64,000 nt of DNA from an uncultured Chitinophaga sp. Lineage in GTDB: Bacteria > Bacteroidota > Bacteroidia > Chitinophagales > Chitinophagaceae. Under the pieces are notes generated by a model that worked only from the letters and a program-made list of their open reading frames with translations, ran no database searches and was not told the origin of the DNA. Made by a program: the position numbers and the translations under genes. Each line of letters starts with the position of its first letter. Positions within the stretch are counted from its first letter, which is position 1. The stretch spans positions 62,001-126,000 of the forward strand of contig NZ_CALEJS010000033.1 in NCBI RefSeq assembly GCF_937898475.1, read 5' to 3'. Below are positions 49,744 through 58,292 of the stretch, piece by piece.

Positions 49744-50784
49744 ATGAACAGGCGAACCGCTTACAAGCTGCGGCAACTGGGCATTATCATAGTGGTATGG
49801 CTGATAATAGGTTTTATTATTCCGTTCTACGACAGGCTGGCGCTGGTCACTATGAATGCTGTGCCGCCGGCACCCAGGTATACCATGCTGGAAGCCGTCC
49901 TTATCAATATGGGCGCTGCCTTTACCGGCGCCTTGCTGGGCGGCAGCTTCCTGGTATTTTACGTGAACGTACGCTTCAGGGATAAATCCTACGGCTACAC
50001 GATCCTGGCAGTAGCCGGCGCTTTCCTCCTGGTGATCGCCATCGTGAACATCCTGCTGCGCCTGTTTGATATTCCCTCTGAGTGGACCCGGATCACCAAG
50101 AACTGCCTGGTCTGGGGCGTAGTGGTAACCATTACGCAGCTGTTCCTCCAGATCAATAATAAATTCGGACAAGGCGTATTCTGGAACATTATCCGCGGAA
50201 AATATAATACGCCCCGGGAAGAAGAGCGCATCTTCATGTTCCTGGACCTGAACTCCTCCACCACCATTGCTGAACGGCTGGGAGACAAGAAATACCACGC
50301 CTTCCTGAAAGATATCTTTACCGACATTACAAACCCTATACTGGATAATAACGGCGAGATCTACCAGTACGTAGGCGATGAAGTGATCGTAGCCTGGAAA
50401 TACGATGAAGGCATCCGGAACAGCAAATGTGTGCAATGCTTCTTTGACATCAAATATCATTTGCAGCAGCTGAACCATAAATACCAGCAGCTGTATGGTG
50501 TGATCCCCACCTTTAAAGCAGGCATCCACTGCGGAAAAGTAGTTGCCGGCGAGGTAGGCATCATCAAAAGAGATATCACTTACTCCGGGGATGTGCTGAA
50601 TACCACCTCACGCATACAGGGTATGTGCAGGCAGTTTAACGAAGAGGTGATCGTGTCGGGCGACTTAGCCTCGTCTCTCCGCCTGGCAGGCAACTTTGCC
50701 GCCCAGACCCTGGGCTCCATCAAACTGAAAGGCAAGCAGAAAGAAATGCTGCTGATTGCGCTCAAATCAATGCATATGCAATAG
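49744..50784 (+). CDS. Class III adenylate/guanylate cyclase with four-helix membrane domain
   Basis: The protein is 346 residues. Four membrane segments lie at about 12-30, 52-74, 83-105 and 118-136. The cyclase domain (about 158-340) has the first metal Asp in 'IFMFLDLNSSTTIAERLG', the second in 'EIYQYVGDEVIVAW', and the transition-state region 'DVLNTTSRIQGMCRQF' with Asn and Arg. All key catalytic residues are therefore present. Base specificity (ATP or GTP) cannot be told by eye. The enzyme is probably anchored in the inner membrane. The gene is monocistronic and converges 3 bp from the outer-membrane barrel gene. Confidence 0.9.
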   Translation: MNRRTAYKLRQLGIIIVVWLIIGFIIPFYDRLALVTMNAVPPAPRYTMLEAVLINMGAAFTGALLGGSFLVFYVNVRFRDKSYGYTILAVAGAFLLVIAIVNILLRLFDIPSEWTRITKNCLVWGVVVTITQLFLQINNKFGQGVFWNIIRGKYNTPREEERIFMFLDLNSSTTIAERLGDKKYHAFLKDIFTDITNPILDNNGEIYQYVGDEVIVAWKYDEGIRNSKCVQCFFDIKYHLQQLNHKYQQLYGVIPTFKAGIHCGKVVAGEVGIIKRDITYSGDVLNTTSRIQGMCRQFNEEVIVSGDLASSLRLAGNFAAQTLGSIKLKGKQKEMLLIALKSMHMQ

Positions 50785-50787
50785 GCC

Positions 50788-53007
50788 CTACCTGATGCGC
50801 TGTTGTTCCGCATCTGCACCGCCTTCGCTCCTGTCGCGCTTCTCATAAGACTTACCGAAATTGTAGGTGAAGGTAAGTCCGGCAATACGTGTATCCCCTT
50901 TATTACGATAGCTGCCGCTTGCATTAGTCAGGAAACGAATATCCCCGTAATTCAGGCGGGAATAGAACAGGTCGTTTATGGTCAGCTTCAGTGAGCCCTT
51001 GCTGCTGAGTATCTTCTTTTCCAGTGCACATCCCATCGTCCAGAAATTGCCCAGGACAAACTGCTGGGTGATGATATCCGAACGGTACATACCTGTGATC
51101 TCTGCATTCCATCCTTTAGACAGTTTAGCCTGCAGCGTTATGTTGCTCACATAGTTTATCCCATCAGCATCCAGGTCATTGCCGTAAAGATCCGCCTTAA
51201 AGCGGCAGTACTCCACGATACCGAACCAATGGATGAAGAACCAGTTGAAAGGCTGCAGGTCTGCATTGGCGGAGAATGACACGTAATCGCTCTTACCTAC
51301 GTTGGCAGGGCGGCTATAGAAGCGGTCTCCCTGCACCTCGATGGTCTCTCCTATCTCACCCCGATAATGGCTGTAGTTGATCTTACCCGTGAGCATGTTA
51401 CGATAGATCCACGAAAGATCCAGCGAGTGAGAGATCACCGGTTGTATAAAGGGATTGCCTACATAATACATGAATTTATCAAGCGGGGAGATAAAGGGAT
51501 TGAGATCATTGAAGCCCGGGCGTTCAATGCGTTTGCTGTAAGACAATACAAACTGGTGTGTGGCTGCAGAATCTGTTTTATACGAAAAATAAAACGTGGG
51601 GAACAGGTTGGTGTAATTCCTTTTAAATGCGGAATCCGGCTTGGCGATATTGCCCAGCTGCTCTCCCCGCATCACGGTATTTTCCAGGCGCAGTCCGGCT
51701 TGCAGGGAGACCTTCCCCATTTCATTACGAAGGTTCAGGTAGGCAGCATTGATGTTTTCGTTGTAGATGAAATGGTTGGTCTTATCATAATCGGGATATG
51801 TGATCTTGTTGATGGTCACTTCATAATCTGCCTTGTTATCCGTAGAGATATAGCTGGTTTTCACGCCGGTCTCAAAGCGGGCGCCCGTTGTCAGGGGGTA
51901 AGTATAATCTGCTTTGCCGCTGTAGATATTAATGCCGGAAGGAATGCTTCCATGCAGATCATCGCGGGTTTTCAGCGTGCCGTCCGGGTAATAGCTGGCA
52001 TTTTGAAAGAGCTGGGTAGCGGTTGACTTATTGTGAATGTAATCCAGATCTACGGCTAGCTCACGGCCCGTATTACCATATTGGTGACGATAGTTCAGAT
52101 TAACGCTTCCCCTCTTCAGCGTGCGTTTATCCTCATTATCGGCTGTTACCAGGGAGTCCAGCTGCTGCGCCGGGTTATACAGGAAGCTGTTGTTGTCTAC
52201 CAGTCCCTTACTGCTGTTGGAAAGACCATTCAGTGCAATACCGATGGTCGTAAACTTATCCATGTAGTAATCCACGCCAATTTTCAGTGACGGCGAGCGT
52301 TGCTGCCTGCGGATATATGAATACTGGCTGAACCCTGAACGCGGACTGCCATCATCATTCCTGTAACTGCGCTCGATCAGCAGATCCTGGAAGTTGCGTA
52401 AATCATTATAACCCGCATTCACAAAGCAATTGAAGGCATTATTGCGAACATTCAGATGCAGGCTGTTGGAATACCTGGGATAAACGCCCTGCTGATAGGC
52501 AGTTGAAACACTGCCGTTAAAGCCTTTTCTTTTCAGTTTCCTGGTGCGGATATTGATCACACCGCCATTACCCGCTGCATCATATTTGGCGGGCGGTACA
52601 GGCATCAGCTCAATAGCTTCCAGGGAACCGGATGGCAGCGACCTGAGATAGTTTGCCAGGTCATTCCCGGATAAGTAGGCAGGCTTATCATCGATGAAGA
52701 TCGTTACACCTGATTTGCCCAGCAGGCTGATATTACCGTCCTGGTCCACTATTACACCCGGCGATTTCTCCAGCACGTCCAGGGCGGTAGTACCCGCATT
52801 GGAGATCAGTGCATCCACGTTCACGATCGTACGATCCAGGCGGGTTTCAACAAAAGGCTTACGGCCGGTGACTGTTACATCTTTCAATTGCCGGGTGACA
52901 GGCAGTACAGTATCTTTAGGCTTTTTATCTGCAGCAGGCGCTTGTGCGTAGGTGCAATACCCCAGCAGTACCATGCCGAAAGCCGGCAGGCAGTGTTTGA
53001 TCTTCAT
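50788..53007 (-). CDS. Outer-membrane beta-barrel protein of the TonB-receptor type
   Basis: The ATG at 53007 gives 739 residues with a signal peptide (MKIKHCLPAFGMVLLGYCTY). The plug begins 'QLKDVTVTGRKPFVETRLDR' and contains 'DVLEKSPGVIVDQDGNISLL' and 'IDDKPAYLSGNDLANYLRS', then 'AIELMPVPPAKYDAAGNGGV'. This plug type without an Ig-like extension defines the outer-membrane beta-barrel family often annotated as TonB-dependent receptor. The rest is barrel. The substrate is not known. It follows BlaR1 by 80 bp on the same strand and could be expressed with it. Confidence 0.88.
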   Translation of the reverse strand: MKIKHCLPAFGMVLLGYCTYAQAPAADKKPKDTVLPVTRQLKDVTVTGRKPFVETRLDRTIVNVDALISNAGTTALDVLEKSPGVIVDQDGNISLLGKSGVTIFIDDKPAYLSGNDLANYLRSLPSGSLEAIELMPVPPAKYDAAGNGGVINIRTRKLKRKGFNGSVSTAYQQGVYPRYSNSLHLNVRNNAFNCFVNAGYNDLRNFQDLLIERSYRNDDGSPRSGFSQYSYIRRQQRSPSLKIGVDYYMDKFTTIGIALNGLSNSSKGLVDNNSFLYNPAQQLDSLVTADNEDKRTLKRGSVNLNYRHQYGNTGRELAVDLDYIHNKSTATQLFQNASYYPDGTLKTRDDLHGSIPSGINIYSGKADYTYPLTTGARFETGVKTSYISTDNKADYEVTINKITYPDYDKTNHFIYNENINAAYLNLRNEMGKVSLQAGLRLENTVMRGEQLGNIAKPDSAFKRNYTNLFPTFYFSYKTDSAATHQFVLSYSKRIERPGFNDLNPFISPLDKFMYYVGNPFIQPVISHSLDLSWIYRNMLTGKINYSHYRGEIGETIEVQGDRFYSRPANVGKSDYVSFSANADLQPFNWFFIHWFGIVEYCRFKADLYGNDLDADGINYVSNITLQAKLSKGWNAEITGMYRSDIITQQFVLGNFWTMGCALEKKILSSKGSLKLTINDLFYSRLNYGDIRFLTNASGSYRNKGDTRIAGLTFTYNFGKSYEKRDRSEGGADAEQQRIR

Positions 53008-53087
53008 AAAAGGCGGATTTAGATCCGGGCAAGACAATGCCTGTTCACCCGGAAGTGTGATGCTGGTTGTTGTATTAGAAGTAAGAA

Positions 53088-55349
53088 TTAGTTGTTTATG
53101 CTGATAGAGGTACGTTCATATGACTTTGAATACATGTAGGCATCTGAAGGCTTTTTGATGTATTTATCCTTGTATTTGCGGAATACGTCATCCGGCTGCT
53201 TTTCGCCGTCCACGATGAGTGCTGTCTGGTTCAGCTGAAAAGAGAATTTATCTTTGTTTTTAATAAGCCCATCCTTCCGCATATCATCCAGGATCTTATC
53301 CGCTTCTTTATTCATTACCGGTGAGGAAGGCGGCGCGGGATGAGGTATAACCTGTATCTGAGGACTGGTTTGTACATGCGGCACAGCCTGTACATGAGGG
53401 GCCGTCTGTACCCGCGGATAAGGCGGTGGTGTAGAAGGCGCAGCAGGTGCAGCAGGTGTAGCGGGCGTCAGCCTGCCGTTATCTACAGCATCAGTCTGGG
53501 ATAACCGCTCCTGACTGGCTTCACTGCTCTTCTCTGAAGTCATCCGGCCCAGCTGCTGATGTTTATTTGCTGTTATGACGGGTAGTCTTTCTTCCCTGTT
53601 GATAATGGAGTTGATGAGCGGGTATTTGGAAGGCAGTTCCTCATCGGGCACTTTTTCTCCATCTATTGTCAGCCCGGTAACTCTATTACTATCGAGCGTT
53701 ACCGCATACTTCTTACCATTCATAGTGGTGGTCATCGTACCGCTCATGATGGAATTTCCTCTTCTCAATACGGGTACTGAATCGGGCTTGGTTTGCCAGG
53801 GCTGATATGGCTGATAATTGGCTTGATAATTGGCCCGATACGGCATCCTGTAAATGTCTGTCATTGCCTGCAGTGCGGCAATATAGGGTGCAAGGCGCCG
53901 TCTGTCCATTCCCCTGGTAAACACCTCATCTCCGTCCACCTTTAATGCTGCCAGTTCATTATGCCGCTCATCCCATTGCACCTGGTATACAGTATTGTTG
54001 CGTTTAAACAAATAGACCCGGAACGGCTCCCCGTCAAAGGTAATGGCAGTACCTTCGGTTATGCCTTTAATATCCACATCGTAATAATAGTATGCGGCAT
54101 TCAGCAATTGCGTGGCATTTACAGATGGGGCATTGGCAGGATCATGCTCTGCCGGAGGCGCAATGGCTTCATCTTTTCCCGCTACATTTGCGGGAGGGAC
54201 TTCCCTGGCAGGTTTATCTTCGGAGACGATTTCCGGTACGGGGCTTTTATCTTCCATTTCCTGCACCTGTGCCGTAACCTGTTTTTCAATTGCCTGTTGC
54301 TTTTCAGGCTGGGAGAAAACAATGCCCAGCATACCTATCAGGCTGAAACAAACCAGCAGGAAAGACTTTTCAGCGATGTTGAGTGTTTTGTTGTTGCTGC
54401 CTAGGATACGCTTTACGCGATGCAGCAGCTGTTTCTTTCTGCCGGGAAAAGCCATGGCATATTTCATTTGGGGCGCCAGCTGGAATTCCTGGAAGCTGAC
54501 CAACGCCTGAATATAGTTACTGCGGCTCTGAGTAACGTTAATGGCTATATCATCACAGCAATGCTCGCGTTCTTCCCGTATGCGTGCAGACAACCAGAGC
54601 AAAGCCGGGTTGAAGAAAAAGATGGTCTCCGCGAAATGCTGTACCAGGTTCACCAGGAAATCGCGGCGGCGGATGTGCGCCAGTTCGTGTAACAGCACCG
54701 CCTCTACCTGGTCTGGCGGCAGTTGCGCCAGCATGCCCAGCGGCATGAGGATCACCGGCTTAAGTATGCCGAGCGCCGCAGGTACTTTCACCAGGGCAGA
54801 TTCCAGCAGTTGTACCTTGCTGTTCAACCTGATCCTGCGGCACAGCACAGACAGCTGTTCCATGAAGGCTGTATCAGGTACCGAAGTTTTATAATGACGG
54901 ATGCGTTGTACGTATACCAGTCCGCCGAAGAGCCATAACATCCTGGCCACAAAAACGATGAACCATAACATCACGAGCAGGGGTGCATGCTCATTGAAAT
55001 AGGCGGCAAAGCGCCGGCTGAAATCGGGTTGCGGCGTTGCGGCCGATGCCACCAGCACCGGTGTGGCGTCTGGCAGCGTAGTTGCTGCGGCGTTTATCTC
55101 CACTGTTGATCCTCCCGTCATTACCGCATGCCCGGTGGGCTGGCGCAGCTCATAAAAGAAGGTGAGCAGGGCGCTGCCTGTCAGTAAAAAGAAGAGCAGT
55201 GTGAAGATATTATAGCGCAACGCGGGCCTGGACTTGCGGGTAAATAATATCAGGATACCGGCTACCAGGGCGAGTACGAGGCCTTGCCAAAGGGAATGGA
55301 TCAGTGTCCAGCCGATGGCGCGGATAATATCATTGGACAGGAGTTGCAT
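53088..55349 (-). CDS. BlaR1-type M56 membrane metallopeptidase sensor
   Basis: The 753-residue protein has N-terminal membrane helices (about 12-36, 42-66 and 125-147) and the M56 zinc site 'EAVLLHELAHIRRRDFLVNL' near residue 220, with 'EEREHCCDDIAINV' supplying the third ligand. A fourth helix near 318-335 precedes a long periplasmic region. That tail is Pro/Ala/Thr-rich (residues about 600-660) and ends in a short repeated 'DGEKxPDE' motif, seen also at about 548. There is no penicillin-binding domain, so the signal is probably not a beta-lactam. With BlaI, 22 bp upstream, it forms the standard sensor-repressor pair. Confidence 0.92.
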   Translation of the reverse strand: MQLLSNDIIRAIGWTLIHSLWQGLVLALVAGILILFTRKSRPALRYNIFTLLFFLLTGSALLTFFYELRQPTGHAVMTGGSTVEINAAATTLPDATPVLVASAATPQPDFSRRFAAYFNEHAPLLVMLWFIVFVARMLWLFGGLVYVQRIRHYKTSVPDTAFMEQLSVLCRRIRLNSKVQLLESALVKVPAALGILKPVILMPLGMLAQLPPDQVEAVLLHELAHIRRRDFLVNLVQHFAETIFFFNPALLWLSARIREEREHCCDDIAINVTQSRSNYIQALVSFQEFQLAPQMKYAMAFPGRKKQLLHRVKRILGSNNKTLNIAEKSFLLVCFSLIGMLGIVFSQPEKQQAIEKQVTAQVQEMEDKSPVPEIVSEDKPAREVPPANVAGKDEAIAPPAEHDPANAPSVNATQLLNAAYYYYDVDIKGITEGTAITFDGEPFRVYLFKRNNTVYQVQWDERHNELAALKVDGDEVFTRGMDRRRLAPYIAALQAMTDIYRMPYRANYQANYQPYQPWQTKPDSVPVLRRGNSIMSGTMTTTMNGKKYAVTLDSNRVTGLTIDGEKVPDEELPSKYPLINSIINREERLPVITANKHQQLGRMTSEKSSEASQERLSQTDAVDNGRLTPATPAAPAAPSTPPPYPRVQTAPHVQAVPHVQTSPQIQVIPHPAPPSSPVMNKEADKILDDMRKDGLIKNKDKFSFQLNQTALIVDGEKQPDDVFRKYKDKYIKKPSDAYMYSKSYERTSISINN

Positions 55350-55371
55350 AATAATGCAGGTTTAAGGGTTA

Positions 55372-55773
55372 TTACTTATCCGGGTTTATTTTATTGATCA
55401 GTGCTTTTATCTCATCCAGCTCGTCTTTCGAAGTTTTCTTGTTGCCCAGCAGCTGCATGAGCAGCGTGGCGGCAGATCCGTTAAAGGTAGCATCCAGGAA
55501 GCGGTCCAGCAGTAACCCCTTGGTGGACTTTTCTTCCAGGAGGGGGCTGTAAACGTGCTTCATGCTGCTTTCATCGCGGGCCAGCATGCCTTTATCTGTC
55601 ATGATCTGCATGATCTTCAGGGTGGACGTATACTGCACGCTGCGCTTTTCATCATTTAAGTGATCATTCACGAAGCGGACCGTGGAGGGGCCATGTTTCC
55701 ACAATACCTGTAATATCTCCAGCTCCGACCGGGTGGGCTCCGACTGCGGATTATTTTTAGGATCGTCTTTCAT
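55372..55773 (-). CDS. BlaI/MecI/CopY family repressor
   Basis: The 133-residue protein is a winged-helix BlaI-type repressor: 'PTRSELEILQVLWKHGPSTV', 'YTSTLKIMQIMTDKGMLARD' and the dimerisation tail 'FNGSAATLLMQLLGNKKTSK'. The BlaR1 cleavage site expected in the middle helix is not marked by an obvious motif. Length is typical (about 125). A perfect palindrome lies 10 bp before its ATG and is the likely operator, so the pair is autoregulated. Confidence 0.93.
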   Translation of the reverse strand: MKDDPKNNPQSEPTRSELEILQVLWKHGPSTVRFVNDHLNDEKRSVQYTSTLKIMQIMTDKGMLARDESSMKHVYSPLLEEKSTKGLLLDRFLDATFNGSAATLLMQLLGNKKTSKDELDEIKALINKINPDK

Positions 55774-55783
55774 GGAATTAAAG

Positions 55784-55801
55784 GTACGAATATATTCGTA
55801 C
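55784..55801. promoter_or_regulatory. Candidate BlaI operator
   Basis: GTACGAATATATTCGTAC is a perfect 18-bp palindrome, 10 bp upstream of the blaI-type ATG. BlaI/MecI-family repressors bind dyads containing TACA-like half-sites in this position. The half-site here is TACGAAT. Confidence 0.75.
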
Positions 55802-55933
55802 GAAACAAGTAATAGGATAAGTTTTTTTCCCGGAAGGGGTAAAAATGTCTTGTTTGGCCATTTATTAAGTCCTTTCTACGGATGATCTTTTGGCCGGTGA
55901 AGGGGTAAATTTGTATTAACTTAAATATGGGTT

Positions 55934-56302
55934 ATGAAAAGTACCGTTGCTGAAAATATAGACGCCTATATTGCTGCCTTTCCCGCCAATGTGCAGGCGG
56001 CACTGGAAACCGTTCGTGCCGCCGTAAAAAGAGCCGCTCCGGAGGCCAGGGAGGCGATCAAATACGCCATGCCTACATTTGTGCTGAATGGGAACCTGGT
56101 GCATTTTGCGGCGTTTAAAAAGCATATCAGCCTCTATCCTGCCCCTACGGGCGATCCGGTGTTTGATAAATTGCTGGCGCCTTATGAGACGTCCGGGAAA
56201 GGTACAGTGCAGTTTCCGCTGGATAAACCGATGCCGGTGGAGGTGATTGAGAAGATTGTGGAGTATAGGGTAAGGCGGGAAAGGGAGAAGGTGAAGGGGT
56301 GA
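55934..56302 (+). CDS. DUF1801 / YdhG-like protein
   Basis: The 122-residue protein starts MKSTVAENIDAYIAAFPANV and has 'RAAVKRAAPEAREAIKYAMP', 'TFVLNGNLVHFAAFKKHISL' and 'GKGTVQFPLDKPMPVEVIEK', the DUF1801 pattern. Some relatives have been called iron chaperones by similarity to frataxin-like proteins, but the role is not established. Length is typical. The gene converges 10 bp from the hypothetical at 56313. Confidence 0.88.
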   Translation: MKSTVAENIDAYIAAFPANVQAALETVRAAVKRAAPEAREAIKYAMPTFVLNGNLVHFAAFKKHISLYPAPTGDPVFDKLLAPYETSGKGTVQFPLDKPMPVEVIEKIVEYRVRREREKVKG

Positions 56303-56312
56303 GGGTCTTTAG

Positions 56313-56663
56313 CTAGGTAGGAACGTGATTCTGTTGTAATATCTCACTCCAACCTTTCTTTAATTGACTCACCTCTTTATTCGCAAAAAAGCAATACATC
56401 CTATGCTCAAAAGCAAACCATAAATCCGCCAGAGCATAGAGTAACTCATGTGTTATTTCATCACCCAAACACGAAAAAGACCCGTCAAAAAAGTCTGGTT
56501 CAATGCTCAATTTTTTAATTATCAAAGGCATTTCCTGCAGTCTCTCAATAATATTAGACACATTATAATCAGGCCTTCTTACATCAATATAAATACAGCC
56601 TTCTGTCGATTTGAAAAATTTTTGAATTAAAGAGATTAAATACATTTTATCAGAATACTTCAT
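56313..56663 (-). CDS. Hypothetical protein, low-GC (possible immunity protein)
   Basis: The 116-residue protein begins MKYSDKMYLISLIQKFFKST and has no signal peptide or recognised domain. Its codons are markedly more AT-rich than those of neighbours such as the DUF1801 gene. The composition, with aromatic-rich 'LLYALADLWFAFEHRMYCFF', and its place beside a decayed RHS toxin region suggest an orphan immunity gene acquired by transfer; this is inference. It could also be an unrelated small cytoplasmic protein. Confidence 0.6.
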   Translation of the reverse strand: MKYSDKMYLISLIQKFFKSTEGCIYIDVRRPDYNVSNIIERLQEMPLIIKKLSIEPDFFDGSFSCLGDEITHELLYALADLWFAFEHRMYCFFANKEVSQLKKGWSEILQQNHVPT

Positions 56664-56702
56664 AAACCAAAACGGTTATTTAGTACCTAATACGATCTAA
56701 AA

Positions 56703-57098
56703 ATGTCTACTTTCGGCAAAAGAGTAAGAGAATGCAGGGAAGCTAAAAGCCTTTCCCAGCAGGAGCTGGCCAGGCAGATGAACACTTCTTACACGGTCAT
56801 CGGCAAGTATGAACGCGATGAGATGCCCCCTTCCACTGAAGTTGCTAAAAAACTGACTGCTCTCCTGAATACTACTGTCGGTTATTTACTAGGGGAAGCT
56901 TCCAGCAGCAGTACGTTTAAAGACCCTGCCATGCTGCAGCGTCTTAATGAGATCAGCGCTTTGCCTGATGAGGATAAACATTGTATCCTGTATATGTCAA
57001 TTTTGCTTCTCACAAGAAGTATTTTGGCCCTATTTGTGGGATTGCGCAGCAGTATCGTATCCGTCTTGAAGTCCAATATATCCCTATCTAGTCCTTGA
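56703..57098 (+). CDS. XRE family HTH regulator with replaced C-terminus (chimeric end)
   Basis: The protein is 131 residues. Residues 1-95 are a normal XRE-type regulator: 'RVRECREAKSLSQQELARQM', 'YTVIGKYERDEMPPSTEVAK' and 'LNTTVGYLLGE', followed by 'LPDEDKHCILY'. From about residue 98 ('MSILLLTRSILALFVGL...') the sequence is the antisense of the neighbouring lipoprotein gene, not the helical tail seen in relatives. A junction near 56996-57000 therefore replaced the 3' end. The DNA-binding domain is intact. Confidence 0.75.
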   Translation: MSTFGKRVRECREAKSLSQQELARQMNTSYTVIGKYERDEMPPSTEVAKKLTALLNTTVGYLLGEASSSSTFKDPAMLQRLNEISALPDEDKHCILYMSILLLTRSILALFVGLRSSIVSVLKSNISLSSP

Positions 57099-57406
57099 AT
57101 TCGGATTTTCGAACCATTGTCGCTAACATGCCATGTACTATCAAAAACTTCATCCTCACTAACGTAAGTTTGGCGTTTCCCACTATAGTGATAATAATAG
57201 TATATACACTTATTCTGCTTATTAAATTCATAGCCGTAGACCGATTTCCCATTTTCCTGAATAATATCCCAGTACTTGCCAGCAACTAAGATAGTTTCCA
57301 CTTGTCGCTTATTAGTCGGCTTACAAGAGAATAGCATTAGCAACAATAACGATACGCCTACGACGCTACTCTTCTGTTGTCTTTTGTTCTTTGAATTTAC
57401 CACCAC
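56882..57406 (-). CDS. Lipoprotein, candidate immunity protein, with chimeric C-terminus
   Basis: The protein is 174 residues. It starts MVVNSKNKRQQKSSVVGVSL with a lipoprotein signal and lipobox 'LMLFSC' (Cys 28). The middle ('VAGKYWDIIQENGKSVYGYE', 'CIYYYYHYSGKRQ') is Tyr-rich and AT-rich, and no domain was recognised. After about residue 136 ('LLVRSK') the frame runs antisense into the XRE gene, so the native stop was lost at the junction near 57000. It starts 74 bp after the stop of the RHS-linked toxin fragment, the usual place of an immunity gene. Confidence 0.65.
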   Translation of the reverse strand: MVVNSKNKRQQKSSVVGVSLLLLMLFSCKPTNKRQVETILVAGKYWDIIQENGKSVYGYEFNKQNKCIYYYYHYSGKRQTYVSEDEVFDSTWHVSDNGSKIRIQGLDRDILDFKTDTILLRNPTNRAKILLVRSKIDIYRIQCLSSSGKALISLRRCSMAGSLNVLLLEASPSK

Positions 57407-57479
57407 CTACGCTTTTATTGTTTTTATAGAATTCATATGTATACCCAGAAGGGTTAGTGGAAAAAATATTTACCTTCAT

Positions 57480-58292
57480 TTAATATCCTGCAGGGTTCTT
57501 GTTATTAAATTCATCAATAAGCTTTTCAATACCAGGTCCAAATCCGTTCAGTTCCTCATTCGCATAATAGTTCAAGAGGTGGTTCGCGAATGAACCAAGC
57601 GTTCCAAGTTGTTGTTCTTTCGGAACCTTATCAAATGAAGGGTCTGTTATTTGATTTAGATAAACTTTTGCGTGTAAAAGGTAGCTTCTCGGTTCGTTTG
57701 CAATGAAATCTTTTTTGTGTCCATTTTTATGTACTAGAACATTCTTTAAGAAGTTAATGTTATCTAAACCTTTTGGCAATTCAAACCCATTAATATTAAC
57801 ATATATATCCTTGCCAGATGCAAAAGCAATTGCATGTTTATCTCCTTTATCTTTAACACCAACATAGCCTTTTCCGATATCACCTTGTTCTTTCCGCTGA
57901 AAATCAACCCCGATTTCTTTTGCATAGTGTCCGACAATGTTTGCAACGGTTTGTCGATTTGCTGCCAATTTCAAATTTAACTCAGAAAGCAATTTAACGC
58001 CTTCTGCAGTTTGAACATAAATATTAGACGTCTTAGTATTCGTTCTCTTCAGTATCTGGCCTTTTGTATTAAAATAGTCATCATCTCCGTTTGGATCAAT
58101 TCTATTCACCGGATTATCACTAAAGGTACTATAACTGCTCTGCCAATTCTTAACAACCGGATCTAAATTCCACCTTCTTCCTATTCTTGGATCGTACTCC
58201 CAGAACGTTGCGGTATAGCTATTCCCTTCCCCTTTAATTTCATCATTTTTTTCCATCCCGTTGAAACCATACCTATACCCACTCAGCGCCAC
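57480..58292 (-). CDS. RHS core end plus C-terminal toxin-like domain (fragment)
   Basis: The 270-residue frame begins with the RHS-associated core 'SGYRYGFNGMEKNDEIKGEG', 'ATFWEYDPRIGRRWNLDPVV' and 'YSTFSDNPVNRIDPNGDDDY', the point after which polymorphic toxin tails vary. The tail (about 75-270) is AT-rich and contains 'FLKNVLVHKNGHKKDFIANE'. HKNGH sits where related tails would carry a zinc-peptidase-like HExxH, with Lys in place of Glu, so catalysis may be lost. The frame overlaps the upstream RHS fragment by 10 bp in another frame, so the start is a product of decay, and the complete RHS protein is missing. Confidence 0.75.
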   Translation of the reverse strand: MALSGYRYGFNGMEKNDEIKGEGNSYTATFWEYDPRIGRRWNLDPVVKNWQSSYSTFSDNPVNRIDPNGDDDYFNTKGQILKRTNTKTSNIYVQTAEGVKLLSELNLKLAANRQTVANIVGHYAKEIGVDFQRKEQGDIGKGYVGVKDKGDKHAIAFASGKDIYVNINGFELPKGLDNINFLKNVLVHKNGHKKDFIANEPRSYLLHAKVYLNQITDPSFDKVPKEQQLGTLGSFANHLLNYYANEELNGFGPGIEKLIDEFNNKNPAGY

